From positions 118,604,013 through 118,668,012 of the forward strand of contig OW804097.1 of NCBI GenBank assembly GCA_942159475.1: a stretch of DNA of 64,000 bases, in the 5' to 3' direction. The notes below the pieces were generated by a model, which ran no database searches, was not told where the DNA came from, and worked only from the letters and a program-made list of their open reading frames with translations. The stretch comes from Sthenelais limicola. Its lineage: Eukaryota; Annelida; Polychaeta; Phyllodocida; Sigalionidae. Both the position numbers and the translations under genes were made by a program. This document shows, piece after piece, positions 48,501 through 64,000 of the stretch. Numbering within the stretch: position 1 is the first letter of the stretch; each line of letters begins with the position of its first letter.

Positions 48501-51500
48501 TATGGTAATAATATGGGGTTGAATGGAGAAGAAATTTTTTGGAAGCATGGAAATTATGGATATTCATTAATTAATGGAAGACTGGCATCCCTGAGAGCGA
48601 TCTACCTCCTTCCCCTTAAAAAATCAATTCAAAGAATACCGGTTAACGTGTTCGGCGACCGACTGCGCTACCACAAACGAGCAAAAGCGCTGCTCAGGAG
48701 AACGTTCCACCTGGCAACACAGTGGTGTCTCCATGGTACAGAAGGTGTCAATTGGCAACCTGGAGTTGTTGCAAGGCACCGGTATCCTGGTTGACCCAAA
48801 ATAACCTCAAACCGATTATATATAAGGGTCTCGTCAGGCGCTAGCTTCAAAGAATACCGGTGTTTGACATAGCCCACCGACCTGTGTGTGGGTGGCAGTT
48901 GGGTGTGGGTGGGTGGCATGTTATAATTCATTAAACATGAAATTAAAATTAGTACTTACTTAGCAAATGAGCCACGTCTGTAGACATAGGTAGTATTAAT
49001 GGTGGTCTCGCCTGATTGCTCTATACATCCCGAGGGAACAATTAGCAAGGAACCGTCAGGTGTGAACGTTAGTCGACGGAAGAAGGAACGCATTGTGTCA
49101 TCGTGGAACATACGGAAGGCTCTAGGTTTCCCTTCAGAAATATTAATATTGGGCAGGACTAGTTTGCTTAATGAGTGAACGCAGTTTTTTGTAGCCACGG
49201 AGAAAACGCGACAGTACCTGGAATGAGAAAGGAAGGGACACATAAATACGTAGCTGGGGGAAACATATTTATGTGAATTCGATTTCGGGAACTAAGGACT
49301 CCATGGACTTTAGACAAAAGGGGAATAATTATTTTTAAAATTTAATTTCCTAGTTGGTTTTTCACAAAGAGAATTTTTTCCCCCAAAAGTGGAATAAGTA
49401 ATAATTTTGGATAGTTGGGCGAGCTGGGATTTCCCTGACAGGGTTCCCAGTTCTGGATTCAGATTCCATAACATTTCCAGACATGAATGAATGATTTCAT
49501 AACCCTCAATAATCTTATCAGAGTATAACTGTCTTTTTTTTAAAGTCTGACCCACCCACTTCCTTTGCTATTTGCTACTTATGCATGTATACCGCTAACT
49601 ATATACTACTACATTAAAATCATAATAGGAAATGAAATAAAAGAATTATTTTTTGCAAATAATAAGTCAGTGTAGCACTTGTCGGTGGTATTATGGACAA
49701 TTTCAATTTTCAAATTCAGAATTTCATTTTCCATGACCTCTCCATAATTTCATGACCGTGGGAACACTGCGTGATACGTACCTATCACAGCTGAGAGTGG
49801 CAAGGAATTCTCCTCGAGGGTCATACGCAACGCCCTGTACCAAACTTTTGTGGTCAGGGAAAATACCCACCCTAGAGCCTGCAAAAAAGATTAGGGATAA
49901 TTTGCAACCAAATTGAGATCAAGGATTATTGTTTTTTTAAAGGTGAATATGAACTATAGGCCACTTCACATATTCCCCCATCAGTGAGTGCGGAATTGAC
50001 CTCTATCTCTGTGCGTATGCACAATTCATTAGACCCACGTCGCTCGGCGGATATAGCACTGTACCCAGCCACACCCTGCTCCCCAGTGAACGGGTGGCTG
50101 TGTGTGTTGACCTCAAGTCCAAAGCACCTGATTTTACAATTAATTGCAGACTAGGCTATATATATATACAGGTATAGTAACCGTTATAGTTGAGGACAAC
50201 TCCGGTCCCTGAATAATTCCTTACATAACTCATACATTTCACAATCGAATTATTCATTGTATAATTTGAGTTCAATTTTGCCATTTCTATATTTGACATT
50301 AAATCATACTACTTACATAGTACATCTAAAAAAAACTTATTCTTCTCCTTATAATTTGTTAAATTTTGCCATTTCTATATTTGCCATTAAATCGTACTAT
50401 TTACATAGTAAATCTAAAAAAAAACTTATTCTTCTCCTTATAACTTTAAATCTTACCTTTTTTAACATCCCAGAGTATGGCACTATTGTCTACAGAACCA
50501 GAAATGAGGTATCTGCCATCATGAGACCAGCTCAAGTCATAAACATCCTCCAAATGGCTCCTGAAGGAAGGGCAGAACGGGAACAACATTCAATGTTTTA
50601 TGTTGGATTGCATAGAGGAGTCAAACAACCAAGGACAAACCGTTAGGCAAAGGTTGACAGAAAGAGACACTCGTATTCTTTTGGGTATTTGAATTGCAAA
50701 GCCTCTAATTTCTGAAATCGTAAACATTACGGCGAAATAGTAATTGGTTGGTACCACTTGGTGTCAATTACGATGCAAGGAATTCAATTACCTTAATGTT
50801 TTAAAGACGCTCCAGTTTTCTTTGTTTTCATCATCTTCGTCCCCAGCAAAGATGTTATTAGTGGCAGGCATGTCATTCCGTTTCCACAAAAGTATAGCAA
50901 AATCTGTCGAAAGTTCATGATTGTGAGATATTAATCAAAGGGATAAAAAGAATTAACCTGAGTCTAGGGAATGAACACAATTATCTTTTTTTAATGCTGG
51001 GTGACATTTAGACCCGAGGAGCAAAGCTACTGCATATAAACATTTAAAAGCTATTAAATATTAAGTGATATAGAAATATAGAATCGATGTTGCTATGAAT
51101 CAATATTTTTGCTTTCAATATTTGTATTGTCCTGAAACAAAATAATAATAATACAAAAAGTGAATGGCTGCACGTACCATCTCCTGCTGATGCAAGGACT
51201 TCACCTAGAAGATTAAATTAATCCCATAGAGCATTCTTGTCTTATTTCATAACTGGGAAATACATTTATATCATGCAGGTGAAAAATGGAAATGTTGTGG
51301 TTCATAACTTGAACTGTCGGGAAGGTGAGGTATAGGAATCAAATAGTTAGACTGAGGCATTTCTGGAAAGACTCAGTTATTTAAATGAAATAAACTGTAA
51401 AAACAGCAAAATTACTTACCATCTGGGCTAAATCTGACAACATTGACAGCACGAGTATGCCGACTGAGTGATGCAAGAAATTCAATATTTCCTACTCCTT

Positions 51501-52036
51501 GCTCGTTTACTTGGACTTCCCAGAGCTATAAAGATTCAAAGGGTATTATTATTTATCTATTAAACCATTATTGCTTCATGTACACTTGTCAGTTTAGTAA
51601 TCAGTATGGCTGTTTGAGCACCCTCACCCAGGAGAATTCACATGATTATTGATTTTTTCCCCCGTTTAATTAAATGTATTTCTTTGTATTCAAACATCAT
51701 TTAATATTAAATCTAATGAACATTTTTCAGTCCAATAATAAGTTTGTATATGGAAGTGTGAGCACCCTTGTCTTGGAGGATTCACACTGTTATTGATTTA
51801 AAAAATAATTAAGCTCTTCAGTGGACATAGAATAAAGGATTGGAATTGCATCGCTGATTGCACCCTTTCCTGAGGTTCTTATACGTAACAAACTAACTAG
51901 ACTGAGTACTAACCCTGACGAATCTGTCAGCTCCACAAGTGGCAATACGTCGAATATCTCCATCTAACTTCTGGAAGTCTGCACTATAAACAGGATCTCG
52001 CCCATGCCAAGATATTTCGGGTGTAGTCACCTTCAT
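42540..52036 (-). CDS. CHAF1B: Chromatin assembly factor 1 subunit B (CAF-1 p60), complete, 14 coding exons
   Basis: p60 is the WD40 subunit of CAF-1, which deposits new H3-H4 behind replication forks together with ASF1. The coding exons in order are 51914-52036, 51420-51525, 51178-51204, 50792-50903, 50457-50560, 49782-49878, 48960-49217, 46467-46564, 46142-46211, 45660-45785, 44528-44753, 44006-44160, 43620-43773 and 42540-42773. They total 1890 nt, all phases agree, and the product is 629 aa (human about 559). The start [18 protein letters not shown] is typical of the family. Residues 1 to about 390 form the propeller, with recognisable [36 protein letters not shown] (224-239), [15 protein letters not shown] and [13 protein letters not shown]. 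The rest is a Lys/Ser-rich disordered tail with RRMTVETL (505-512), RRIQVTTL (543-550) and RRITVTTL (617-624), resembling ASF1-binding B-type motifs. It is divergent from POLQ. The 27-nt exon 3 is unusually small but fits exactly. Confidence 0.95.
50274..50450. repeat. Tandem duplication, 88-bp period, in CHAF1B intron 5
   Basis: Two copies start at 50274 and 50362 (ATTTTGCCATTTCTATATTT) and end in A-run then CTTATTCTTCTCCTTATAA. The second copy abuts the donor of CHAF1B exon 5 (50457), so the duplication lies at the start of that intron on the minus strand. Confidence 0.85.
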
Positions 52037-52149
52037 CACGACTGAAAAAAAAATGTTGGTTAGATTAGTTGGTTGATGTATAACTTTGTCCAATAAAATT
52101 TTAAGAAAATAAATAAATCAGGGAGGTATATAATACATTGGTTTGTAAT

Positions 52150-52323
52150 GTTTTACGTTGTAGCTACGTAGAAATTTATGGAAGAAAAAACGTGAATACA
52201 AGGTAGACATTTTTTTTAACAAAAAATTTAAATCAAAACATAATTAAACATTTTTAAGATAATTTCTACGTTGTATTCATGTTTTTTCTTCCATACATTT
52301 CTACGCAGCTACAACGTAAAAAA
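52150..52323. mobile_element. Long-TIR element in the CHAF1B 5' intron
   Basis: Arms at about 52151-52208 and 52266-52322 pair almost fully, starting TTTTACGTTGTAGCTACGTA, with an AT-rich centre of about 55 bp. No coding capacity. It lies about 110 bp upstream of the CHAF1B translation start, just beyond the acceptor. Confidence 0.8.
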
Positions 52324-53197
52324 ACTAGTCATAGTCATGGACAACAACTTCACCACAACGTGAATACAACGGAAAGTTGTTAGTTGGGTTACTTATAACG
52401 TTAGTTATGGTGACTGAAACATTTAAGAATAAGCCGTCCAGTGGAACTCTACTTTTACTCTGAGTCTGTGATCTGAAATCGGTAGAAGCTTCTCAAGTTC
52501 TGGTCCATTCATTACACTTATACAAGAATTATTGAATGGAAACACAAAGCTAGTCATTTCAACTCCAGATATTGTCAGACCTATCCTATATGATTACACT
52601 GAAAAAGTTTCACGAAATTTCATGACTCACATTTCATGAGGCACTTGATCTTTAATTTAAATAATAGCCTAATGTCATAAATATGATCTTTCACAAGTAC
52701 AGTTATTTGTCCTAGACGTTTGTGTTTGAATTACTATAAAAAGTATAATGTGTTTTACTTGAGCTGAGATACATTGTGCGTGCGTCTTTAAGTTTTAGGC
52801 AAACCGCATGAACATGCCATGTGCTTCTGTTTTGGTTTCCTTAAACAATACAAGCCTCAGGCTCAAGGCACTATCTATATTCTTTCCCCGTGTCCCCGGG
52901 GGGGTGGGGGGTCAGAGGCGAAAACGTCATTAATGAAAATAAAAAAACGTACCCCTGAATTTGAAATCTATTTGTCAAATATACCACTAATATATAGACT
53001 AGGACCAGAGACCCTGTATGAATTATTATAATATTTAAGACTCTGACATAGAAAGTGAAATGCAATCAAGACAAGAGAAGAGACTTCGACCACGAACTTC
53101 GGAAGGGTCTTGGCTACATTCTTCAACTTACATGCGTAGGTAAACATTAAAAACTGGATATATACAATGCCACATATATATAATTCATTTCACTTAC

Positions 53198-53265
53198 TTG
53201 TTCACAGTATATTTTACTAGAATTTACAGTTAATAACTTTATACACTCCTTGGTGTTGGCGATAC
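53198..53265 (-). other. CHAF1B: Probable non-coding first exon of CHAF1B
   Basis: The CHAF1B ATG lies seven bases after a T-run CAG acceptor (exon begins at 52043), so a spliced 5' UTR exon must lie upstream. The best donor is GAACAA|gtaagt at 53198, downstream of an E2F-type site. A TATA-like GTATAAAG lies inside this interval near 53238-53245, so the exact start is uncertain. Confidence 0.4.
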
Positions 53266-53273
53266 TGTTGTTG

Positions 53274-53312
53274 GCGCCAAACTTTTATTTGGCAGATGAG
53301 AGTGACTTCCGG
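53274..53312 (-). promoter_or_regulatory. CHAF1B promoter: E2F site and ETS site
   Basis: GCGCCAAA at 53274-53281 is TTTGGCGC on the CHAF1B strand, a perfect match to the E2F octamer TTTSSCGC, within the palindrome TTGGCGCCAA. ACTTCCGG at 53305-53312 is an ETS-type core. CHAF1B and many replication genes are E2F targets in animals; the assignment here rests on motif and position only. Confidence 0.55.
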
Positions 53313-53934
53313 TTCCTCTGTTATTCCACAGATGTAGCTAGCTTCAAGTGCAAAATTGTATCAGATATCATAGTAAAAGAATATACCCGTGCATAATAGA
53401 ATAAAAACATTAGACTAAGCGAGCAAGGAATTAAAAAGTTTCGAAAGACTGATTTACAATATCTAATATCTAATCAATCTAATGACCAATAAATAAATAA
53501 AATTTATTTAGCAGTTCAACTACAGCCTAGCTGATAAGGATGCGTTGCGGTAAGTTCGAAGTGTATATTTTGCCGCAGGTCGATATTTGTTTAGAAAATG
53601 TCACGTTTTACAATAACAATTTTCTCAAGAAGCTAGTCACAGCTGTTTGTCCCGAAGGTGACCCCCTAGTTACTTTTTGCCAAGAGAAAATACGAGAATA
53701 TCATTGATAACTGTTTGATACCGATGGTTCTCTTCGCCTTCGACTGCTCGCGACCTCTCTAGCTGGTCTTCGCCTTCGGGGCCCCGGGACCAGTGGGCCC
53801 CGGCGCTGGACATTTGTTTGGGCCCAAGACGGTCCGCGGACGTTTGGACCCCGACTGTGAAACCTGTCTGAGTGTGTGTGTGTCTGGGGTGTGTGTGGAC
53901 TGGAGGCACCTTATTTGTGGTGAACTGCATGAAG

Positions 53935-54190
53935 GGGGGCGGGCAACTTTTTTTGCACAGACTAAGTGAAGTGTGGGGCGGGAGGGGGGGGGGGCACCTT
54001 TTTTTGCGCAGACTCTAAAAGTGTGTGTGTGTGTGCACTTTGTGGGTCGGTGGGGGGGGGGGGGGCATATTTTTTTGCACAGACTCAGAAGTACAATGAC
54101 ATGGGGGGGGGGGGGGGGCATGATATTTTGCAGAAACTTTCAAGGGGGGGGGGGGGGGGCAAGATATTTTGCACAAGACTTTAAGGGGGT
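53935..54190. repeat. G-run minisatellite between CHAF1B and POLQ
   Basis: About five irregular units, each a run of 8-18 G followed by GCA, a T-rich block (TATTTTTTTGCA or GATATTTTGCA) and an AGACT block. Unit starts are near 53935, 53978, 54047, 54102 and 54146. A (GT)n tract lies within. Overlapping glycine-rich or proline-rich open frames on both strands are artefacts of the composition. The G-runs could form quadruplexes. Confidence 0.85.
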
Positions 54191-54777
54191 GTCGTACAAT
54201 TTTGCACAATAATTTTTCGCAAATTTTCCGCCCCCAATGGGCCATGGTTATTGAAGGCAGCAGGCGGTCCGGGGCCCAAACGTCCAGGCTGGGGCCCGAT
54301 GGTCCCGGGGCCTAATATCGTGCAGGCGAATGCTAGTCCAGGCACTACACTATAGCCTCAGACTCAGTTGATTCAGTCAGTCGAACTTGTCTCACATCAA
54401 ATTGTGGAGCCTCTAAGTCAACCTTAATTTTCTTTAACAATATTTTCAGTATATATATATATTGTATTTTTATTCCGAATCAAACAGTTATATCAATTTT
54501 CAGAAAAGGATGCCAACCTCTCCCTGAGGAGGTCTTCCTGGGGGATCCTTGTTTTAATATCTACTATGTGGTAGCAAGATATCGGGATGCATTCATTCCG
54601 TCCGATTCAAAGTAATCATTCAATAATTTAAACCCCACCCCGCTCATTTCCCTACATATATATGAGCATGTCCCCAGTACAAAACCCCTATAAACATTCA
54701 CTATCTACACTATACAGTTAATTAACTTTTATCGATGTATCGATCTTACAATAAGGACTTACATGCCTTTTATAATA

Positions 54778-55040
54778 ATACGTTATTCTTTTGAAAGGTA
54801 TTCATCAAAGTCACTGAAATAAGTGGTTTTGAGATATTGTCTAAATTGGATTCTTGTCTTTGTAACTTGAATGTTATCTGGGAGATTATTCCATAGATTT
54901 GATAACACATAGACGTATGACTTCTTGAAAATTTCATTTTTTGGCTGTGGCACTACCAGCTTTTTTCCTTTCGTTAGACTTCTTAAACCCAGTTTTCTTT
55001 TGTCTAAATTTTCTTCGTCTCTTGATCTCAAAAATGCAAG
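54778..55040 (-). mobile_element. LINE-type ORF2 C-terminal fragment
   Basis: The minus-strand frame at 54783-55031 reads KLGLRSLTKGKKLVVPQPKN, then a YVLSNLWNNLPDNIQ block, then FRQYLKTTYF. The R-S-x-x-x-x-x-K-x-x-V-P, LWNxLP and F-x-x-x-LK-x-x-F pattern is the usual end of non-LTR retrotransposon polyproteins of the CR1/L2 type. Upstream coding is absent or decayed. Confidence 0.75.
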
Positions 55041-55204
55041 GTCTAATAAGTGGCTGTCTCTCCTTGAAGAGAGTGATGGTAGATTAAGTGATCTGTGTCA
55101 TACTATCTCGTCGTTCACGAATATAATTAATCCTATAATACAAACCTATTGTGTTATAATAACATTTTGTGATCAGACGGTGACTAAAATGTATAAAACC
55201 AGTA

Positions 55205-55285
55205 CTGCTGCAGGCATGGTAATTAAATGCAAGATATGCGTTCTACTTTCAGATGATTTGATGTCAAACGATTAACATGAAAAGA
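55205..55285 (+). repeat. Duplicate of the POLQ exon 1 start region
   Basis: About 75 bp here (GCAGGCATGGTAATTAAATG onward to ATGAAAAGAAT) are similar to 55695-55762, which ends in the proposed POLQ start codon. Both copies contain a pyrimidine-CAG acceptor-like site 20-35 bp before the ATGAAAAGAAT. Confidence 0.6.
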
Positions 55286-55748
55286 ATTCGAGAATATCAT
55301 TGATAATAAATCAAGTTCGTCAACCTACACCTTGCAAAGAATACTCCAGTCTCCATCTCATCTGATTTGAACCCATCTGACATCATGACCGCTATAAGAG
55401 CCACTTTTTCTTTGACCACTGTTGGATTTAACTAAATCAGGAGAGACTATGGTATTGATTTTTTATCTTGCTTTGTCATAGACATGGTGATCCGTAATTA
55501 GGGCCTAGGTCGAACCCCATTACCACGGGCAGCCCCTGCTATACTGTGAGATAATGAACTTGAAAATGCCCCATTTCCACATATTTTCCCCTATCCTCTT
55601 TACCGCAACCGACCCTTATCAAACAAATTTACCAACTATGCATGTAGGCTAAGCCTCGCGTTATTATATATAATATGGTGATGATGAATAGAACGCGCAG
55701 GCATAATTAAATCTAAGATATGCCTACTATTTCAGATGTATTGATGTC

Positions 55749-61761
<6,013 letters not shown>

Positions 61762-62215
61762 GTATATTATATTTCTTTCTTTGTATGAATGTTGTATTAA
61801 TTATTACCATCCAGACTTCTTTCTTATTTTTGTGTTATAATCATACTTATGTCAATTACATGATATAAATAACTAGTTATCTTAACTAAATAGGAATACA
61901 ATGTTCATGTTCATTAGCTTTTAATTGCTGTTCCGGTACCTAGATTGAGGAGGTATCAAGTTATGATGTATAGTGGATCTCAGGAAAGGGAGACTATGAT
62001 AACTAGTATTAATCCTTCAGAAAGAGAAAGACACTGAAGGCCTGTCAGGCAGAGAGAGATTATATGGCTGCAGTCTGCCACGTTCCCCGTCATCTACTCT
62101 CTCCTGCTGTAGAGAATCATATCCACATCTACTAATGAGCCTCCCGTCCTTTGCTTGATCCTGTGGTCTGGGGCCAATTACTGTAGTCTGTAGTCCCTGG
62201 AGCTCTTCTCTATAT
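61762..62215. other. Presumed POLQ intron 10, first part; no exon seen
   Basis: No frame here continues the POLQ helicase domain. The DNA from 62020 to 62210 is more GC-rich and has CCT/CTC tracts but no supported exon. Confidence 0.4.
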
Positions 62216-62449
62216 GGGTCAGCTTTTCAGAAAATGTGCAATTCACCCTCCCCCATCCTCTCAAATAACCCACATTTAAGACAAAAATGAGCTTCAAAAT
62301 GTAGTTTAACATGACAGAACTGATACTTTAAAACGACACGGTACCAAATATACTCAGATATACCCGATATTCATCATTTTCAGCCTAATTTAGCAGAACT
62401 TACTAAATGTGTAGAGCTGCCAATTGTACATTTTCTGAAAATCGGACCC
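62216..62449. mobile_element. Family A element
   Basis: GGGTCAGCTTTTCAGAAAAT at the left and a matching GGACCC end at the right, with ATAT on both sides. Confidence 0.88.
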
Positions 62450-62534
62450 ATATGCAGGACGTTCCTCGAATGCACCCTCATCTAGGGAATCAAAAGGGGT
62501 TTGATCGACAGGACGTCATGCCTCCTCCTCTTAT

Positions 62535-62790
62535 TGTTCCCTGTCCTGTCTGGCCCTGTCTGCACAGATCTGTTCCACTCTTCTCAGCCTGGCTTCAACA
62601 GCTCTGGTCTCTAGGTCATGGGCATGCTGGAGACGATCACCATACTGCCTGTACCCTTCTTTGGTCAAGTAGCGGTAACCAATTAGAGGCGAGGAACGCC
62701 ATAACAAATAGTGACCACATGGCCACCCCAGGGCTCGCTGGCCGGACCTCCGACAAACAAACGTGTTGACACCCTCTCTGTGTATAGGAC
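62535..62790 (-). other. Antisense open frame, doubtful exon
   Basis: On the minus strand about 80 codons after a TACACAG acceptor-like site read VCRRSGQRALGWPCGHYLLW, then YRQYGDRLQHAHDLETRAVE and RRVEQICADRARQDREQ before a stop. The charged, helix-like end and higher GC content differ from the surroundings. I recognise no family. It could be a last exon of an antisense gene or chance. Confidence 0.2.
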
Positions 62791-62839
62791 TAGTATAGGG
62801 ATACATGGGAGTAGGGTCGATGGAAGGCAAAATGTACAT

Positions 62840-64000
62840 TGATTTGTGGTTTTAAAAACGGTTAAAACGTACGCTTAGGCAGATGACCAATACATGAGAT
62901 TTAAGAGATCCCTATTTGTGTTTTTTATCCATAATTTAAAGGAAATATTGTAGGTTTTCCTTGGATTATTAAGCTTGGCCATGCACATAGAGATGAGATA
63001 GGAGGAGTTTGGGGAAGGGGGTGAGCAGGAGGAGATATTTGCCTATTCTTATTGTTCTTCATGGTTTCAGAGTTATTACTTATTAAAATCAACAGAGAGA
63101 TTGTACCCGACATAGGTACAAGTTGATTTTAGGGCATTTTAGCCATGACAAAATACATGTATGTCCAAAACAAATAGAAGCTCCAAAGAATTCTCAACTT
63201 TCATCAAGAAACCCAAGTACAATTGTGTGGGACTTTCCCCAAAGAAAGGGAAATCCCTATAATGCTTTATTGTAAAATAATTCTGTAAAATAATTCTGCA
63301 CCCTATAATTATATTTTCGTCATGCAAACGATCTTAGGTTAATAAACAAAAGAAATCTTCCTACAGTGTTCCATGGGGAACGAGGAATATATATTGGTGT
63401 TTTCTGAATGTAGTGCTTGGAAGCGGGGGTAGATTAGAGGAAAATAGTATTAATGTTCCCCTCTAACCCTTGGTCCCATTTCGTGTGAATCAGTCATATA
63501 ATGATTAAAATGTGTATCAATCATTAGACATTAGTCCCCTAGCTGAGAGCATACAGGTGTATGGGACAAGACATTTGAAGATACTCTAACCCTCTCGTTT
63601 AATTCTAAGGGTTCTCTCATGTTCTCTTGCTGTTGATTTCAAAGATGATAAATGAATAATCTATGTATCATTTCATTTTGTATTAATATGTCCCTATAAA
63701 GCCGGAAGAAAGCAGGCTTTAAGAGGTATAAATCTGTGGACACCACATCTCCCATATTAAATCTAGAATAGGGAGGGAGCAGCCCGGTCTTAGATTTCAA
63801 ACTTCCCTGTTTTCCACAGAAATTCGAGTTATCTTCACATGATATGTATGCCCACTTCTCTTTGCTAAAAGATCTCTCCATTTGTCTCTGGCAAAGTGTA
63901 CAATCAGAAGTTAGAAATCATTCACCAAAAGTTACTACCGTATGATAGGCCTATCTATACCATTGGATTACCTATAGAAGCATATGTATACATGCGTGTT
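62840..64000. other. Right end of the window; no exon seen
   Basis: No continuation of POLQ (helicase motifs IV-VI, ratchet or polymerase) and no element with clear ends were found. An 80-codon minus-strand frame at 63639-63881 has no motif. Confidence 0.4.

Noticed and set aside
48650..48700. A tRNA gene on the minus strand
   Set aside because: TAGCGCAGTCGG fits an A box, but no B box (GGTTCGAATCC-like) follows at the right distance and no cloverleaf can be drawn.
53669..54245. Pro-rich and Gly-rich proteins on both strands
   Set aside because: They are translations of the G-run minisatellite, equally open in several frames.

Overview
This is eukaryotic, animal nuclear DNA: AT-rich, with GT-AG introns, coding exons of 27 to about 1050 nt and intergenic or intronic DNA packed with short inverted-repeat transposons. 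The genes recognised are metazoan. The many small non-autonomous DNA elements and the frequent 'taggcct' motif suggest a marine invertebrate, possibly an echinoderm or hemichordate; that placement is an impression, not a demonstration.

Layout. (1) 129-1234, minus strand: three in-frame exons of an unidentified gene that runs off the left edge, with a weak resemblance to transposon-related proteins. (2) 1235-11.8 kb: no recognised gene. It holds a tandem repeat, a palindrome-rich element nested in a second element, several inverted-repeat elements, a LINE 3' fragment and a duplicated open segment just upstream of the next gene. (3) 11920-35958, plus strand: a three-exon gene for a small secreted protein with a signal peptide, a basic and His-rich middle, one LDL-receptor class A (LDLa) module and a short tail. 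The splice phases agree and the product is 208 aa. Its first intron is about 21 kb and is the main transposon reservoir of the window. (4) 36-42.3 kb: no recognised gene. (5) 42540-52036, minus strand: a complete 14-coding-exon CHAF1B gene (CAF-1 p60 subunit, 629 aa), with a probable non-coding first exon near 53.2 kb. (6) 53.3-55.7 kb: the intergenic space between two divergent genes, with a G-run minisatellite, a LINE fragment and duplicated sequence. (7) 55749 to about 61761, plus strand: the N-terminal and helicase half of POLQ (DNA polymerase theta). It includes a coding segment present three times in tandem. The remaining helicase and polymerase exons are not seen before the window ends.

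Functional reading. CHAF1B (replication-coupled histone deposition) and POLQ (theta-mediated end joining) are head to head. Each carries the same TTTGGCGC E2F-type octamer at its 5' end, which suggests S-phase co-expression. The likeliest undescribed items are the LDLa secreted precursor, the tandem exon expansion in the POLQ N-terminal region, and three RR-x-x-V-x-T-L motifs in the CHAF1B tail where vertebrate p60 has about two similar motifs. The transposon content is also unusual: at least 14 copies of one ~235-bp element, two of them flanked by 17-25-bp direct repeats and lacking one terminus. All assignments are by eye; no database search was run.
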